From the NCBI RefSeq assembly GCF_000027005.1, contig NC_012964.1, forward strand, positions 1,984,001 through 2,048,000: a DNA stretch of 64,000 bases. The letters are read 5' to 3'. Shown one piece after another: positions 1-8,961 of the stretch. Each line of letters opens with the position of its first letter. Position 1 is the stretch's first letter. Below the pieces are notes generated by a model. That model did no database searches. It was not told where the DNA came from and saw only the letters and a program-made list of their open reading frames with translations. The DNA is from Komagataella phaffii GS115. Lineage: Eukaryota; Ascomycota; Pichiomycetes; Pichiales; Pichiaceae. Position numbers and translations under genes: made by a program.

Positions 1-349
1 ACACACCTTCCCCTTCCAGTTCCTTGGCCCAACTGACTCTAGCGGTTTTGCTCTCTCCCATTTTCCTTTCTTTTTTTTCGCTAAACACTGCACGAACAAG
101 GTGGTATCAAGATAGAAAAAAAAAGTTGGACACAGTTTGACACCGTTCACAACACTAAGCATTTTCTTGTCTTATCATCATTTTATTTGCCATCAGAGCA
201 TTCTATCATTCATTCGTGTTATTAATCCATTGATTACGCGTGTGTAACTTAGAAGTATTACTTGATCCTCCCCTGAAACCTTAAAAGAAAAGGAGAAGAT
301 TGAAAGAGAAAGTTTAATTGTTATTTTCTGTGTTAACGTAGTATAAACA
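1..349. other. upstream region of the PTC2/3 gene, no gene seen
   Basis: This A/T-rich stretch precedes the first gene and holds several short A and T runs. I see no convincing open frame, tRNA or repeat. It probably carries the promoter and leader of the PP2C gene that starts at 350. The upstream neighbour lies outside the window. Confidence 0.5.
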
Positions 350-1657
350 ATGGGTCAAATACTTTCGACTCCAAACGTAACGAGGGAACAGTCGTCTGAT
401 CAAGATGAGAAACTTTATTATGGTCTCTCTTGTATGCAAGGGTGGCGTGTATCTATGGAAGATGCCCACACGACAATCTTAGATTTGTGGAAACAAGAGA
501 AAAACAAGAAGTTGGGCAAAAGCGATTATGCCGCACTTTTCGGAATCTACGATGGACACGGAGGAGATGAAGTAGCCAAGTACCTGGGAGCCAAGTTCGA
601 TGACATTGTTACAGGTGCATACGACGATAACCAAGAGAAAGGGTATGAAAGTTGGTTGACAAGTGCTTTCTTGCAGGCCGACAGGCAAATGTTGAGTGAC
701 CCTCAAGCTCAGTACTTTACCAGTGGATCTACCGCTACTGTAGTGGTAATCGAAAATGACACCCTCGTTTGTGCTAACGCCGGTGATTCCAGATCTATCC
801 TATCGGCTAATGGTGCCGTTAAGGCCCTATCTTTTGACCACAAACCCAGCAACGAAGGAGAGAAGGCTAGAATAGTTGCAGCCGGTGGATTTGTTGATGT
901 CGGTAGAGTCAATGGTAATCTCGCCCTGTCCAGAGCCATTGGTGATTTTGAGTTCAAACGGGCAAATGATCTTCCAGCTCATGATCAGGCTGTCACAGCA
1001 CTTCCAGACATTATAGAGCATAAGATAACACCCCAGGATGAGTTCATTGTCTTGGCTTGCGATGGTATCTGGGATTCTTTGACATCTCAGCAAGTTGTTG
1101 ATATTGTTCGTTATTACGTTAAGGAAGGTAAGCCGTTGGATGTCATTGGATCTGAGATTGTTGATATCTGTTTAGCTCCAGACTCAGCTGGTTCCGGTAT
1201 TGGTTGCGATAATATGTCTATCTGTATAGTAGCTTTGCTACAGGGAAGGACGATTGAAGAATGGTATGAATACATGAAGGAAAAGATTCCTGATAATTTG
1301 ATCAATCCTGGTGAACTTCATCTGGATCTGTATGCATCTACTCTTGCTGACAAGAAGATTTGGATTGAAGATTTAGGAGGATACTCCAACAATAGTGACG
1401 ATAAGAGTTCCCATATCAGTGACGACAATGAGACGACAGGTGATACCAAAGATGAAAATGAGCATGTTAGAGATCTTATTGATGAGCTCCTGAACGATGA
1501 ATCTGTAAGAGGAGACAATGGTCATATCTACCTGGATAAGGTCAACCCTGGTTTGCTTGCCCGGCTATTAAGAAGACCTTCACCAAGTGACGAGCGAACG
1601 GCTGAGGGAACTTCCGTGTTAAAGGAAGAAGACACCGATGAAGATGAAAGCAAGTAG
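350..1657 (+). CDS. PTC2/PTC3: PP2C-type Ser/Thr protein phosphatase (Ptc2/Ptc3-like)
   Basis: A metal-dependent protein phosphatase of 435 aa, close to the roughly 465 aa of S. cerevisiae Ptc2/Ptc3. The PP2C motifs appear in order: MEDAH (36-40), YDGHGG (67-72), ANAGDSR, DHKP, LALSRAIGDFEFK, LACDGIWD and GCDNMS (near 287); their aspartates bind the two metal ions. The N-terminus MGQILS fits an N-myristoylation signal (Gly2, Ser6), so some membrane association is possible. The C-terminal 100 residues are acidic and probably disordered. In S. cerevisiae these enzymes turn off Hog1 MAPK, Rad53 and Ire1 signalling. Only one gene is seen here where S. cerevisiae has the duplicates PTC2 and PTC3. 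The start ATG is the first in frame. Confidence 0.95.
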   Translation: MGQILSTPNVTREQSSDQDEKLYYGLSCMQGWRVSMEDAHTTILDLWKQEKNKKLGKSDYAALFGIYDGHGGDEVAKYLGAKFDDIVTGAYDDNQEKGYESWLTSAFLQADRQMLSDPQAQYFTSGSTATVVVIENDTLVCANAGDSRSILSANGAVKALSFDHKPSNEGEKARIVAAGGFVDVGRVNGNLALSRAIGDFEFKRANDLPAHDQAVTALPDIIEHKITPQDEFIVLACDGIWDSLTSQQVVDIVRYYVKEGKPLDVIGSEIVDICLAPDSAGSGIGCDNMSICIVALLQGRTIEEWYEYMKEKIPDNLINPGELHLDLYASTLADKKIWIEDLGGYSNNSDDKSSHISDDNETTGDTKDENEHVRDLIDELLNDESVRGDNGHIYLDKVNPGLLARLLRRPSPSDERTAEGTSVLKEEDTDEDESK

Positions 1658-1788
1658 AGCAACCATGCACTAAAGTTGTAATATAACGTGAAACCAATGA
1701 GTATCTTTCAGATAAAACGAAAAAAAAAAATCTCAAAAAAATTATACGATATTATCTACTATTATTATGTAATAAAGACTGATCTACT

Positions 1789-2928
1789 TCAATCTACTTT
1801 GAATAACTTGCAGCTGTTCTCGTAAGTCGTCTGAATTATCTCCTCCTCTGGTATCTCCAGCAATTTGGCCATCACTTGAGCTATAATCGGCATAAAACAT
1901 GGCTCATTCCTGGACTTAACTACTGGTGGTAGTTCGCTTGGGTCCTCGTTCTGAAACTTTGACAATTTATCACTATTTACCATTCTAATTGGCAGTAGTG
2001 GATGATACCTCTTCAATGGTTTCTTCGAATTGTTGCTAGGTTTCTGTTGTGTTTCTGTGGAAGGTTCCGAGGCAATCAACGAAAAGCACGCTGAAGATTT
2101 CTTTATTTCACACCAGGGAGCATCAGTTTCTAGGTGTAGTTTTGAAAGAGGGATACGTTTCACCACTTCCAAGTTTTCCTCTGTTTTAAGGGAGCAACCG
2201 TTGACACTGAAGTCGAGTCCCAACTTCTCTAGTTTTTCCAACTCCTCAACGGATCCTGTAAACGAATGAATAACACCGGTAGTATTTCTTAATTTCAAAC
2301 CATCCGGACGTGTACCCTCTAGGAAAGGCTTTATGATAGTAATAAAATCGTCACAGGCAGCTCTCATGTGAAGGAACAATGGCAAATCAAATTCACAAGC
2401 TAGTTTTAACTGTAGCTCAAAATACTTGCATTGGTCGCTCTTTGAAGCATGGTACAATCTATCGTAGTCTAGTCCTATTTCTCCAAACGCTTTCACTACT
2501 CCTTTATCTAATCCCTTTCGAATCAGATCTCTCAATTGGTCGATGTGACCAGCTGGATCTTTGGAAAATTCTTTTACACTGCAAGGATGGACTCCAATTG
2601 TACAATAAGGTTTCAGTGAGTCTTCATCTTTGACTTCTTTGTACTGACTAAGTCTAGCTTTGAATTCCTCGTAGCAGCTTTTATATTCATCTATGATATC
2701 CAATACTTTGCCCGACTCTTTCAAAGATGAACCTGTGATCAAAATTCTGTCAACGTTATTGTAGTTCGCCCGTAAAAGGACGTCTGGAAGATCCTTATCG
2801 TGATAATGTTTATCCCTGTATTTTCCATGGAACATTGAGTCCGTCAGGTTAACTCCAATATCAAAAAACCTTGGTTTGAGAGCCATCTTTGGTGTTATTT
2901 TGAGTAGCCGGCTTGATCTTATAGTCAT
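1789..2928 (-). CDS. TatD-family deoxyribonuclease (YBL055C-like)
   Basis: A TatD-type metal-dependent nuclease of 379 aa, using a TIM-barrel fold to degrade DNA 3' to 5'; the yeast homologue is linked to DNA breakdown in apoptosis. Family landmarks are FFDIGVNLTD near the N-terminus (in place of the usual DxHxH), a GEIGLDYD segment, HSFTG, and LHLETDAPWC near residue 270. Two starts are possible: the ATG at 2928 gives a basic, hydroxylated leader resembling a mitochondrial presequence, and the ATG at 2886 (MALKPRFF) starts right before the conserved fold. It is convergent with the phosphatase gene, as YBL056W/YBL055C are in S. cerevisiae. Confidence 0.9.
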   Translation of the reverse strand: MTIRSSRLLKITPKMALKPRFFDIGVNLTDSMFHGKYRDKHYHDKDLPDVLLRANYNNVDRILITGSSLKESGKVLDIIDEYKSCYEEFKARLSQYKEVKDEDSLKPYCTIGVHPCSVKEFSKDPAGHIDQLRDLIRKGLDKGVVKAFGEIGLDYDRLYHASKSDQCKYFELQLKLACEFDLPLFLHMRAACDDFITIIKPFLEGTRPDGLKLRNTTGVIHSFTGSVEELEKLEKLGLDFSVNGCSLKTEENLEVVKRIPLSKLHLETDAPWCEIKKSSACFSLIASEPSTETQQKPSNNSKKPLKRYHPLLPIRMVNSDKLSKFQNEDPSELPPVVKSRNEPCFMPIIAQVMAKLLEIPEEEIIQTTYENSCKLFKVD

Positions 2929-3275
2929 CGTGTTGACTCATCGCGAGATGTTGAATTTTTTGACAGGAAACTCAATTGATATTATAAATTATAGTGATAT
3001 AATATATAGAAAGAATGTTACTTTAATAGTGAATTTATCATTACTCGGGACATTTCCGTGTTGGAACTGATAACTGGATTAATGGATACCGAGGGAAAAA
3101 AATAAATTTAACACGTAGAATACTAATTTTTCTGCTTGTTTAAAATCCACCAATTTATATTAATAAAGAGCGTTACAAAGCTCAAAGACTTCAGAGAGTT
3201 CAAAGGAGGTTGAGCCAGGTTGAAACTTTGAAAAATACTCTAAAGGATGAGCTTACAAGTTTTTCTTAGCAACTT
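2929..3275. other. intergenic, TatD promoter and tRNA 5' flank
   Basis: An A/T-rich stretch between the TatD start and the tRNA gene. It holds the presumed TatD promoter on the minus strand. I see no further gene or repeat. Confidence 0.4.
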
Positions 3276-3282
3276 GCGGATT

Positions 3283-3313
<31 letters not shown>

Positions 3314-3366
3314 AAACTTCGGTCTCAATAATCTGAAGGTCCTGTGTTCGATCCACAGAATTCGCA
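3276..3366 (+). tRNA. tRNA-Phe (GAA) with an 18-nt intron
   Basis: A complete nuclear tRNA-Phe gene. The acceptor stem pairs GCGGATT with AATTCGC and ends in discriminator A at 3366. The A box (TAGCTCAGTTGGGAG) and B box (TGTTCGATCC) are intact. The anticodon GAA is at 3309-3311 inside the loop CTGAAGA. The canonical intron lies after position 37, at 3313-3330 (18 nt), and includes CTTC that can pair with the anticodon region. Removing it leaves 73 nt. The encoded end lacks CCA, as in eukaryotes. A T-run at 3367-3375 serves as the RNA polymerase III terminator. Confidence 0.97.
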
Positions 3367-4002
3367 TTTTTTTTTATTTTCAATCTCATAACTAATTGAT
3401 TTGCAATCATTACAAAACTATCAACAACCTCTAACCTAGCTGGTTCATAACCCGCTTCAAATGGTGGATCAAAAATAAATGGTTATCTGCTGGATTATCA
3501 ATTTACTCAACAATTGAGGTCACCCTCCGACGCCACATATCTTCTTCATACTCACGCGATTCAAATCGGGTTCCTCCGCAATTAATTTTGCATCAGTAGA
3601 TCGTCTTATCTAACAAACATCTGACATCCATCTGCTTTACTAGTCTGTCCTCTTCTATAAAAAAGCCTCAAAGTAGTTAATTTAGAGCACACAACTAGTC
3701 AAGTATAGAGCTAGTACCACCCCGTAGCCAGTGAGTCCAAAAACTGTCCGGTTTTATTGTCGTTTCCGTCAGTGCCTTAAAAGATACAGAATCCAATTTA
3801 ACTTACCTCCCCTCCTTCGTAGGCGAGAGCGCGCGATGCGATGCCCATCGCTCATGATGACATCGAGAAGTTTGTCAGAAAAACTACCAGATTGCACCCA
3901 ATAGACGTTTCAAATCAAAGAACTAACAGCCCGAGAAAAAAACGTTTTTTTGCTAGAAAAAGATACAGATAAGGGACAATAATATTTAACACTTGAGCTT
4001 TA
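3367..4002. other. intergenic, promoter of TOD6/DOT6 homologue
   Basis: This 636-base stretch starts with the tRNA terminator T-run and ends at the TOD6/DOT6 start codon. It contains a cluster of GCGATG cores near 3833-3851 (listed separately). I see no open frame, second tRNA or repeat. Confidence 0.5.
3833..3851. promoter_or_regulatory. cluster of three PAC cores (GCGATG)
   Basis: Two overlapping direct GCGATG copies (3833-3838 and 3838-3843) are followed after two bases by the inverted copy CATCGC (3846-3851). PAC (GCGATGAG) is the known binding site of Tod6/Dot6, and the cluster lies about 150 bases upstream of the TOD6/DOT6 homologue. That it is an autoregulatory site is inference. Confidence 0.5.
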
Positions 4003-5085
4003 ATGAGTCAAGGAGAACAAACCGATTCTAATATCAAGTTTACCCGGGTATTCTCTCGAACTCCGTCCTCCTGGGACCCTCAGGATGATATCCTACTTCG
4101 CCATTTAAAAGAGCAACAGAAGCTGGGATGGAAAGAGATTGCTGCACACTTCAACCACCGAACCCCAAACGCTTGTCAGTTTCGATGGCGTAGATTAAGA
4201 TCAGGGGCCCTGAAGTCGTCACAGCCACCATCCCCAAATGTGACCCCAACGCCAATATCAGGTTCGAGCTCTGGTATAGGATTAAACAAACCTAAATCGA
4301 ACCTTTCAGAGAAAATTAGTGCTAGCAAGACGATAGTGGCCACCGAGTCGTCATCCTCATCAGCAAGTCCACCGCCATCATCCATCAAAGACGAGGAGAA
4401 CAAAACTATCAATGTCAGTGCAACCAGCTACTGGGTGCCCAATAGTGAGACAAAACCTATATCAATCACTTCCTACAATAATGCTTGGTCTACAGAGAGA
4501 AATATGCCATGGGAAGAAGAAGAGGACGAGCTTTTACTCAGCAGGACAAAAAGAGAGCTGAGTTTTGCAGAATTGTCTATCTTGCTTCCAAGTCGTTCCG
4601 AAAATGATATTTGGTCACGAATAGACTATTTGGAGAAAAGTCAGAACGTCCCCGAGAGATCATCCTCTAGCTTCAAGCTTAGTCAATCGCCCGGTGCCTT
4701 GGCTGCTTCAAATATAGGCAGATCCATGTCGATTTCCTCGCTTACTTCCAGTTATTCTAACATTTCCTCACAGCCTCCGTCCAGTGTCCGAAGAGAGAGC
4801 TCCACCAGCAATTTAGTGGGGGCTCCCTTGAGCACTCCCAGTTATCCTGCAAGTTTCAGGCACAGAAGTATTACGGGAGCTTCATTCCAGATGTCTTCCT
4901 CGTTGCCTGAGGAGTCCTTGATGAATATAGGATCACCACTACTAAAAAATTACCCCAGACGACACCACGACTCCTTTTCCACCGAATCCTCGTCCATCCC
5001 AGAAAAGAAAGACCCAGAAACGGGGACTAATCTCCCCTCAATTAATACCATATTCAACAACACGGGATGTTACAGGAATACTTGA
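4003..5085 (+). CDS. TOD6/DOT6: Myb/SANT repressor of ribosome-biogenesis genes (Tod6/Dot6-like)
   Basis: A 360-aa DNA-binding protein with an N-terminal Myb/SANT domain at about 18-66 containing WDPQDDILLRHLKEQ, GWKEIAAHF and RTPNACQFRWRRL, a block I recognise from Tod6/Dot6. A weaker Myb-like unit (MPWEEEEDELLLS) lies near 168-212. The rest is Ser/Pro-rich and probably disordered and phosphorylated. In S. cerevisiae these factors bind PAC sites and recruit the Rpd3L deacetylase to silence ribosome-biogenesis genes when TOR/PKA signalling falls. It lies beside the TatD and SAS3 genes, matching YBL055C-YBL054W-YBL052C. It is shorter than its S. cerevisiae relatives. Confidence 0.88.
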   Translation: MSQGEQTDSNIKFTRVFSRTPSSWDPQDDILLRHLKEQQKLGWKEIAAHFNHRTPNACQFRWRRLRSGALKSSQPPSPNVTPTPISGSSSGIGLNKPKSNLSEKISASKTIVATESSSSSASPPPSSIKDEENKTINVSATSYWVPNSETKPISITSYNNAWSTERNMPWEEEEDELLLSRTKRELSFAELSILLPSRSENDIWSRIDYLEKSQNVPERSSSSFKLSQSPGALAASNIGRSMSISSLTSSYSNISSQPPSSVRRESSTSNLVGAPLSTPSYPASFRHRSITGASFQMSSSLPEESLMNIGSPLLKNYPRRHHDSFSTESSSIPEKKDPETGTNLPSINTIFNNTGCYRNT

Positions 5086-5266
5086 CATTTTGTTTTTTTC
5101 TTCGTTTGTGTATTGTATCAATAGATCATACTTCTTAGGTAATCAATTCCTTACTTTCCTCCCCCAGCCGGCGAGATGATGGATCAAAATCGCGCGCCAG
5201 TCCTTTCAAAATAATAATTATCCATCCAAATCGTGTTCCACCGCTCGCTTCTTTCAGTCAACCACC

Positions 5267-7366
5267 ATGGTTGAAGCACGCTCCAGACGAACAGCTGTGC
5301 TAAATAACCTGAAGATTGAAAACAATAAAATCTTCACACTCTTGCATGACGAGATCTTCAAATCTATGGATGATGACTCTTCCAATACAAAGAAACAACG
5401 ACATCTTCGCGAGAGAAAGTCAACTCCAGACTATAATGTCATCAATAACTTCAGGTCGACTCAAGCGCGTGACGATTCTTCTGAACCAGAGAATGCTAGG
5501 CTATCACGACCCAGATCCCCGAGGGCTCAAAGTTTGAAGTCAAGTCCGCTCAAATCTCTTATTGTTACTTTGAAAATGGACCCCACGCGGCTGGCTCGAG
5601 TTTTTTCAGCCAGTAAGGAGGAGCTACCTTATCGTGGGATACTAACCTACGAGGAGGGCAACACCTTCAATACGAGACCAACTGCGGAAACCTATGAAAT
5701 GTTTCAAGCAGCTTTGAGAGATAGTAAGCAAATGAAAAAAGAATACGGGGACGACACCTTGGTCAAACCGCTAGACGAAGAAGAACTGAGGAAAGAGGCT
5801 ATATCGCAAAGTTATGCACCATTAGCCAAACTTCGATGCATACATTTCGGTGATAAGGAAATTGACACATGGTACAACTCACCCTATCCGGAGGAGTACA
5901 CTTCCAAGTATGTCCTTCATATTTGTGAGCATTGCTTAAAGTACACAGACTCTAGCTTCGTTTTAGATAGACATCTATTGAAGTGTGCTTATAAATATAT
6001 GCCTCCTGGTAATGAAATTTACAGAGATAGATGTGTCTCTGTTTTTGAGGTTGATGGAAGAAAGAACACGATTTACTGCCAGAATTTGTGCCTTTTGGCC
6101 AAACTGTTTTTGAACTCCAAGACACTATATTATGATGTTGAGCCATTTATGTTTTATGTTTTATACGAAATAAAACCTGCTTCGGAACACTATTCCTTTG
6201 TAGGCTATTTTTCGAAAGAAAAACTGAACTCTACCAATTATAACGTGAGTTGTATCCTTACCCTTCCCACTCACCAACGGAAAGGTTATGGGAACTTTTT
6301 GATAGAGTTTAGTTATTTATTGACCAGACGCGAGTACAAACTTGGAACGCCTGAAAAGCCCTTGAGTGAACTGGGTTTGCTAAGCTACAGAAATTACTGG
6401 AAGCATACAGTTTGCCGATCTATCAAATGGATTATAGATAATGTCTCTCCAGAAATGCTCCCATTTTTGACAGTATCGATATCTGACATCTGTGATATTT
6501 CAGGGATGGTTGCAAATGACGTTGTCACAGCCCTTGAGCAGTTAGAGATGTTAGTCAAGCAGCACGATCAGAAGTATGGGATACTGGTGGATATGGAAGT
6601 TATCGAGGAAGTTCTCAGTAACTGGGATTCAAAAAACTACTTAAAGATTCAACCAGAGAATCTTATTTGGAAAAGTGTAGTTCTTGGCCCTTCGGGTGGC
6701 ATTAATACCACCAGCACGATGGTGGTTGCAGCTCCTGATTCGAACAATCCAAATGGAAATAACAGTGAATCTAAATCGGCGAACAGTATATCCATCATCA
6801 CCAATTTTATGACCGATGATTTGGAGGACGAAAGAGACGTGGAAGAGCAGGCGCTTTCGGCCATACTGGAAAGAGTACAGAGTAATAAAGAGACCTATTC
6901 AGGGAACACTTCCGAGTTGGAAGATGTAAGTTGGGAGGTTATGCATCCTGCAACCACAGAAAACAATCAATCCATTGTGTACAAGCCGATTGGTAGACCT
7001 TCTAAAGTAGTTGCCCCCATAGATGAGGAGGAGCTTGGCATTATTTTCAACGACTCAGACAACAACAGTAATGAGGAAGAAAGTGAGGACGACGACTATA
7101 ATGAGGACTTAATAGATGAAGAGGAAGAAGATGAAGAAGAGGAAGATTCTGAGAACATAGACGAAGCGATAATAATAGAAGAAGAAGAAAAGGAGGAGGA
7201 AGGGGTTGAGAAAGCCTCTCCATTGCGAAAGGCAGAAAATGCGGATAATACAAGGCATGATACATATCGGAGGACAATTAGCACAGCCAAAAAAAGACAC
7301 AGCAAACTGAAGCCAGTTACCAGACCACCTTTTAGAAGGACTCGAAGCTCCCGACTTAATAATTAG
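5267..7366 (+). CDS. SAS3: MYST histone acetyltransferase (Sas3-like, NuA3)
   Basis: A 699-aa MYST acetyltransferase. The C2HC zinc finger uses Cys220, Cys223, His236 and Cys240. The catalytic Cys is 329 (VSCILTLP), the acetyl-CoA loop is QRKGYG (337-342) and the catalytic Glu is 363 in GTPEKPLSELG. The C-terminal 150 residues hold a long Glu/Asp tract and then a basic end, as in Sas3. Sas3 is the catalytic subunit of NuA3 and acetylates H3 Lys14 and Lys23. No chromodomain is evident, which argues against Esa1. Gene order (TOD6, SAS3, PIN4) also supports Sas3. Its stop codon is only 4 bases from that of TRM12 on the other strand. Confidence 0.9.
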   Translation: MVEARSRRTAVLNNLKIENNKIFTLLHDEIFKSMDDDSSNTKKQRHLRERKSTPDYNVINNFRSTQARDDSSEPENARLSRPRSPRAQSLKSSPLKSLIVTLKMDPTRLARVFSASKEELPYRGILTYEEGNTFNTRPTAETYEMFQAALRDSKQMKKEYGDDTLVKPLDEEELRKEAISQSYAPLAKLRCIHFGDKEIDTWYNSPYPEEYTSKYVLHICEHCLKYTDSSFVLDRHLLKCAYKYMPPGNEIYRDRCVSVFEVDGRKNTIYCQNLCLLAKLFLNSKTLYYDVEPFMFYVLYEIKPASEHYSFVGYFSKEKLNSTNYNVSCILTLPTHQRKGYGNFLIEFSYLLTRREYKLGTPEKPLSELGLLSYRNYWKHTVCRSIKWIIDNVSPEMLPFLTVSISDICDISGMVANDVVTALEQLEMLVKQHDQKYGILVDMEVIEEVLSNWDSKNYLKIQPENLIWKSVVLGPSGGINTTSTMVVAAPDSNNPNGNNSESKSANSISIITNFMTDDLEDERDVEEQALSAILERVQSNKETYSGNTSELEDVSWEVMHPATTENNQSIVYKPIGRPSKVVAPIDEEELGIIFNDSDNNSNEEESEDDDYNEDLIDEEEEDEEEEDSENIDEAIIIEEEEKEEEGVEKASPLRKAENADNTRHDTYRRTISTAKKRHSKLKPVTRPPFRRTRSSRLNN

Positions 7367-7370
7367 AGTA

Positions 7371-8693
7371 TTAGTAATTACAAATTCGATAATCTATACA
7401 AACATGCCATATATCTGGGGCAAAAGTTTTAATTTTATGAACAAATGAAAGCTCTACTTCATTCGAAGACGACAGATTCAACCTTATGAGTTCAATTTGC
7501 TCCTGAAAATTTTCTATATGAATATTTTCATGGACATGAATCATAGTTGTTGTGTTGAACAGGTTGATCAGATCCAGTGCTGTCTGCCACCCTTGTTTTG
7601 ACGAAGGCAGAAGACCTAGATTTACATGGCTCAGGTTCAACTTAAACGTGGAATCCATTTTCACCACCTGCTTCATTCTCGTACATGCAAACTCATTACT
7701 TTCATGGAAAATAACTACTTTAATCTCATTCAAATCAGCGGGAATGGACTCCCCTTTCCTGACTAGACAGTATGGATGATTGTTCGCCTTACAGCTCTTG
7801 ATCAATCCTTGGATACTCCATGGATTAATCTCCCAACAATAAACACGGTTAGCCCCTTTGGCCAAATAGCTCAAAGTGAAATATCCAATACCAGCGTATA
7901 AATCTACAACATCAGTTCCCTGCACATCCCTGAACTCCAGTATGCGTGACTTTTCCTTTATATTGCCTCTGGAGAACATTGTACGTCTTGGAGCCCAAGT
8001 TTGATAGATACCGTTTTGAATTACATGGCACCAGAATTCTTTCTTGAAATCTTCTTCGGTGGGGTTGTCGAAACCCTCTTCGTGCAGTTCTGGTCCAAAG
8101 TCTCCATACAATGGTAAAAATCCCAAGGGTCTTCTCATGTCATCAGTTTTGATAATAGGGTTTAGAATTGCCAAGTGAGAACAGTTATTGAACAAAGATA
8201 GTATCCATTTGAAGAACGATTCACCTGCAATGCCATTCCACGCATCGTTATCAAATGTGTTGGAATTAAAAAGTACCATTGGCGGATAAATGATATATCT
8301 ATTGGGTATGAATGGTAAGAACATCTTTATATCTTGATTCTTATCTCTCAGGTACTGAACTAGCAAATTTTTCAAAGTACCTTTTGATGCAGTATTTTCT
8401 GGTTGATGTGAAACCAAATTTATTGAGGATGCCTCTTCCATATTTAGCATGCCCTTCAAATACACAGTGAATGCCAACAAGTCCTGATCTCCGAGCCCAG
8501 TTTTTAGTAGTACTGGAACAGATACACTAGTATTTGTCAGTATGATTCTGCCATTCAATATTTCATTATCTTCCAGAAAAAGTTTCAGTTTTTTAATTAG
8601 TGATTTGTTTGCAGCATTGCATGGGGATAGTATTATCTTATAGGCTTCACTTTCTTTATTCACCGGAAGGAAGGGGATGAGTTCTGAAGACAT
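7371..8693 (-). CDS. TRM12: tRNA wybutosine-synthesizing protein 2 (Trm12/TYW2)
   Basis: A 440-aa S-adenosylmethionine-dependent enzyme of the Trm5/TYW2 family. The SAM motif DLYAGIGYFTL and the following YCWEINPWSIQGL are diagnostic; the segment PRRTMFSRGNIKEKSRIL precedes them. Trm12 transfers the aminocarboxypropyl group of SAM to the tricyclic base in wybutosine synthesis at position 37 of tRNA-Phe. The tRNA-Phe gene at 3.3 kb, with G at position 37, encodes a substrate of this pathway. Length is close to the 462 aa of the S. cerevisiae protein. It is convergent with SAS3. Confidence 0.88.
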   Translation of the reverse strand: MSSELIPFLPVNKESEAYKIILSPCNAANKSLIKKLKLFLEDNEILNGRIILTNTSVSVPVLLKTGLGDQDLLAFTVYLKGMLNMEEASSINLVSHQPENTASKGTLKNLLVQYLRDKNQDIKMFLPFIPNRYIIYPPMVLFNSNTFDNDAWNGIAGESFFKWILSLFNNCSHLAILNPIIKTDDMRRPLGFLPLYGDFGPELHEEGFDNPTEEDFKKEFWCHVIQNGIYQTWAPRRTMFSRGNIKEKSRILEFRDVQGTDVVDLYAGIGYFTLSYLAKGANRVYCWEINPWSIQGLIKSCKANNHPYCLVRKGESIPADLNEIKVVIFHESNEFACTRMKQVVKMDSTFKLNLSHVNLGLLPSSKQGWQTALDLINLFNTTTMIHVHENIHIENFQEQIELIRLNLSSSNEVELSFVHKIKTFAPDIWHVCIDYRICNY

Positions 8694-8961
8694 GAAAGGC
8701 CCTCCCAGGAAAAGTACCGAGAATTAATAGCCTTTCAAAAAATAACAATTACAATTAAAATCATAATAGTATTTATATATTTAATACATGCACATATTAA
8801 TTCATTTTCATCATATTCATGGTTCATCAATCATTATCTATTAACATACACAAGACGGAAAAAAAACGTAACAACTTCTAGTAACAGAATGTCTCAACTT
8901 GAAGTTCGTAGAACAGATTGCTGTCTCCTTCAATCACGTTTCACGGTCATCTTCGATCTTC

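Noticed and set aside
7047..7305. Several minus-strand frames opposite the SAS3 acidic tail
   Set aside because: They are antisense shadows of GAA/GAG/GAT codon runs and encode poly-Ser or poly-Leu.
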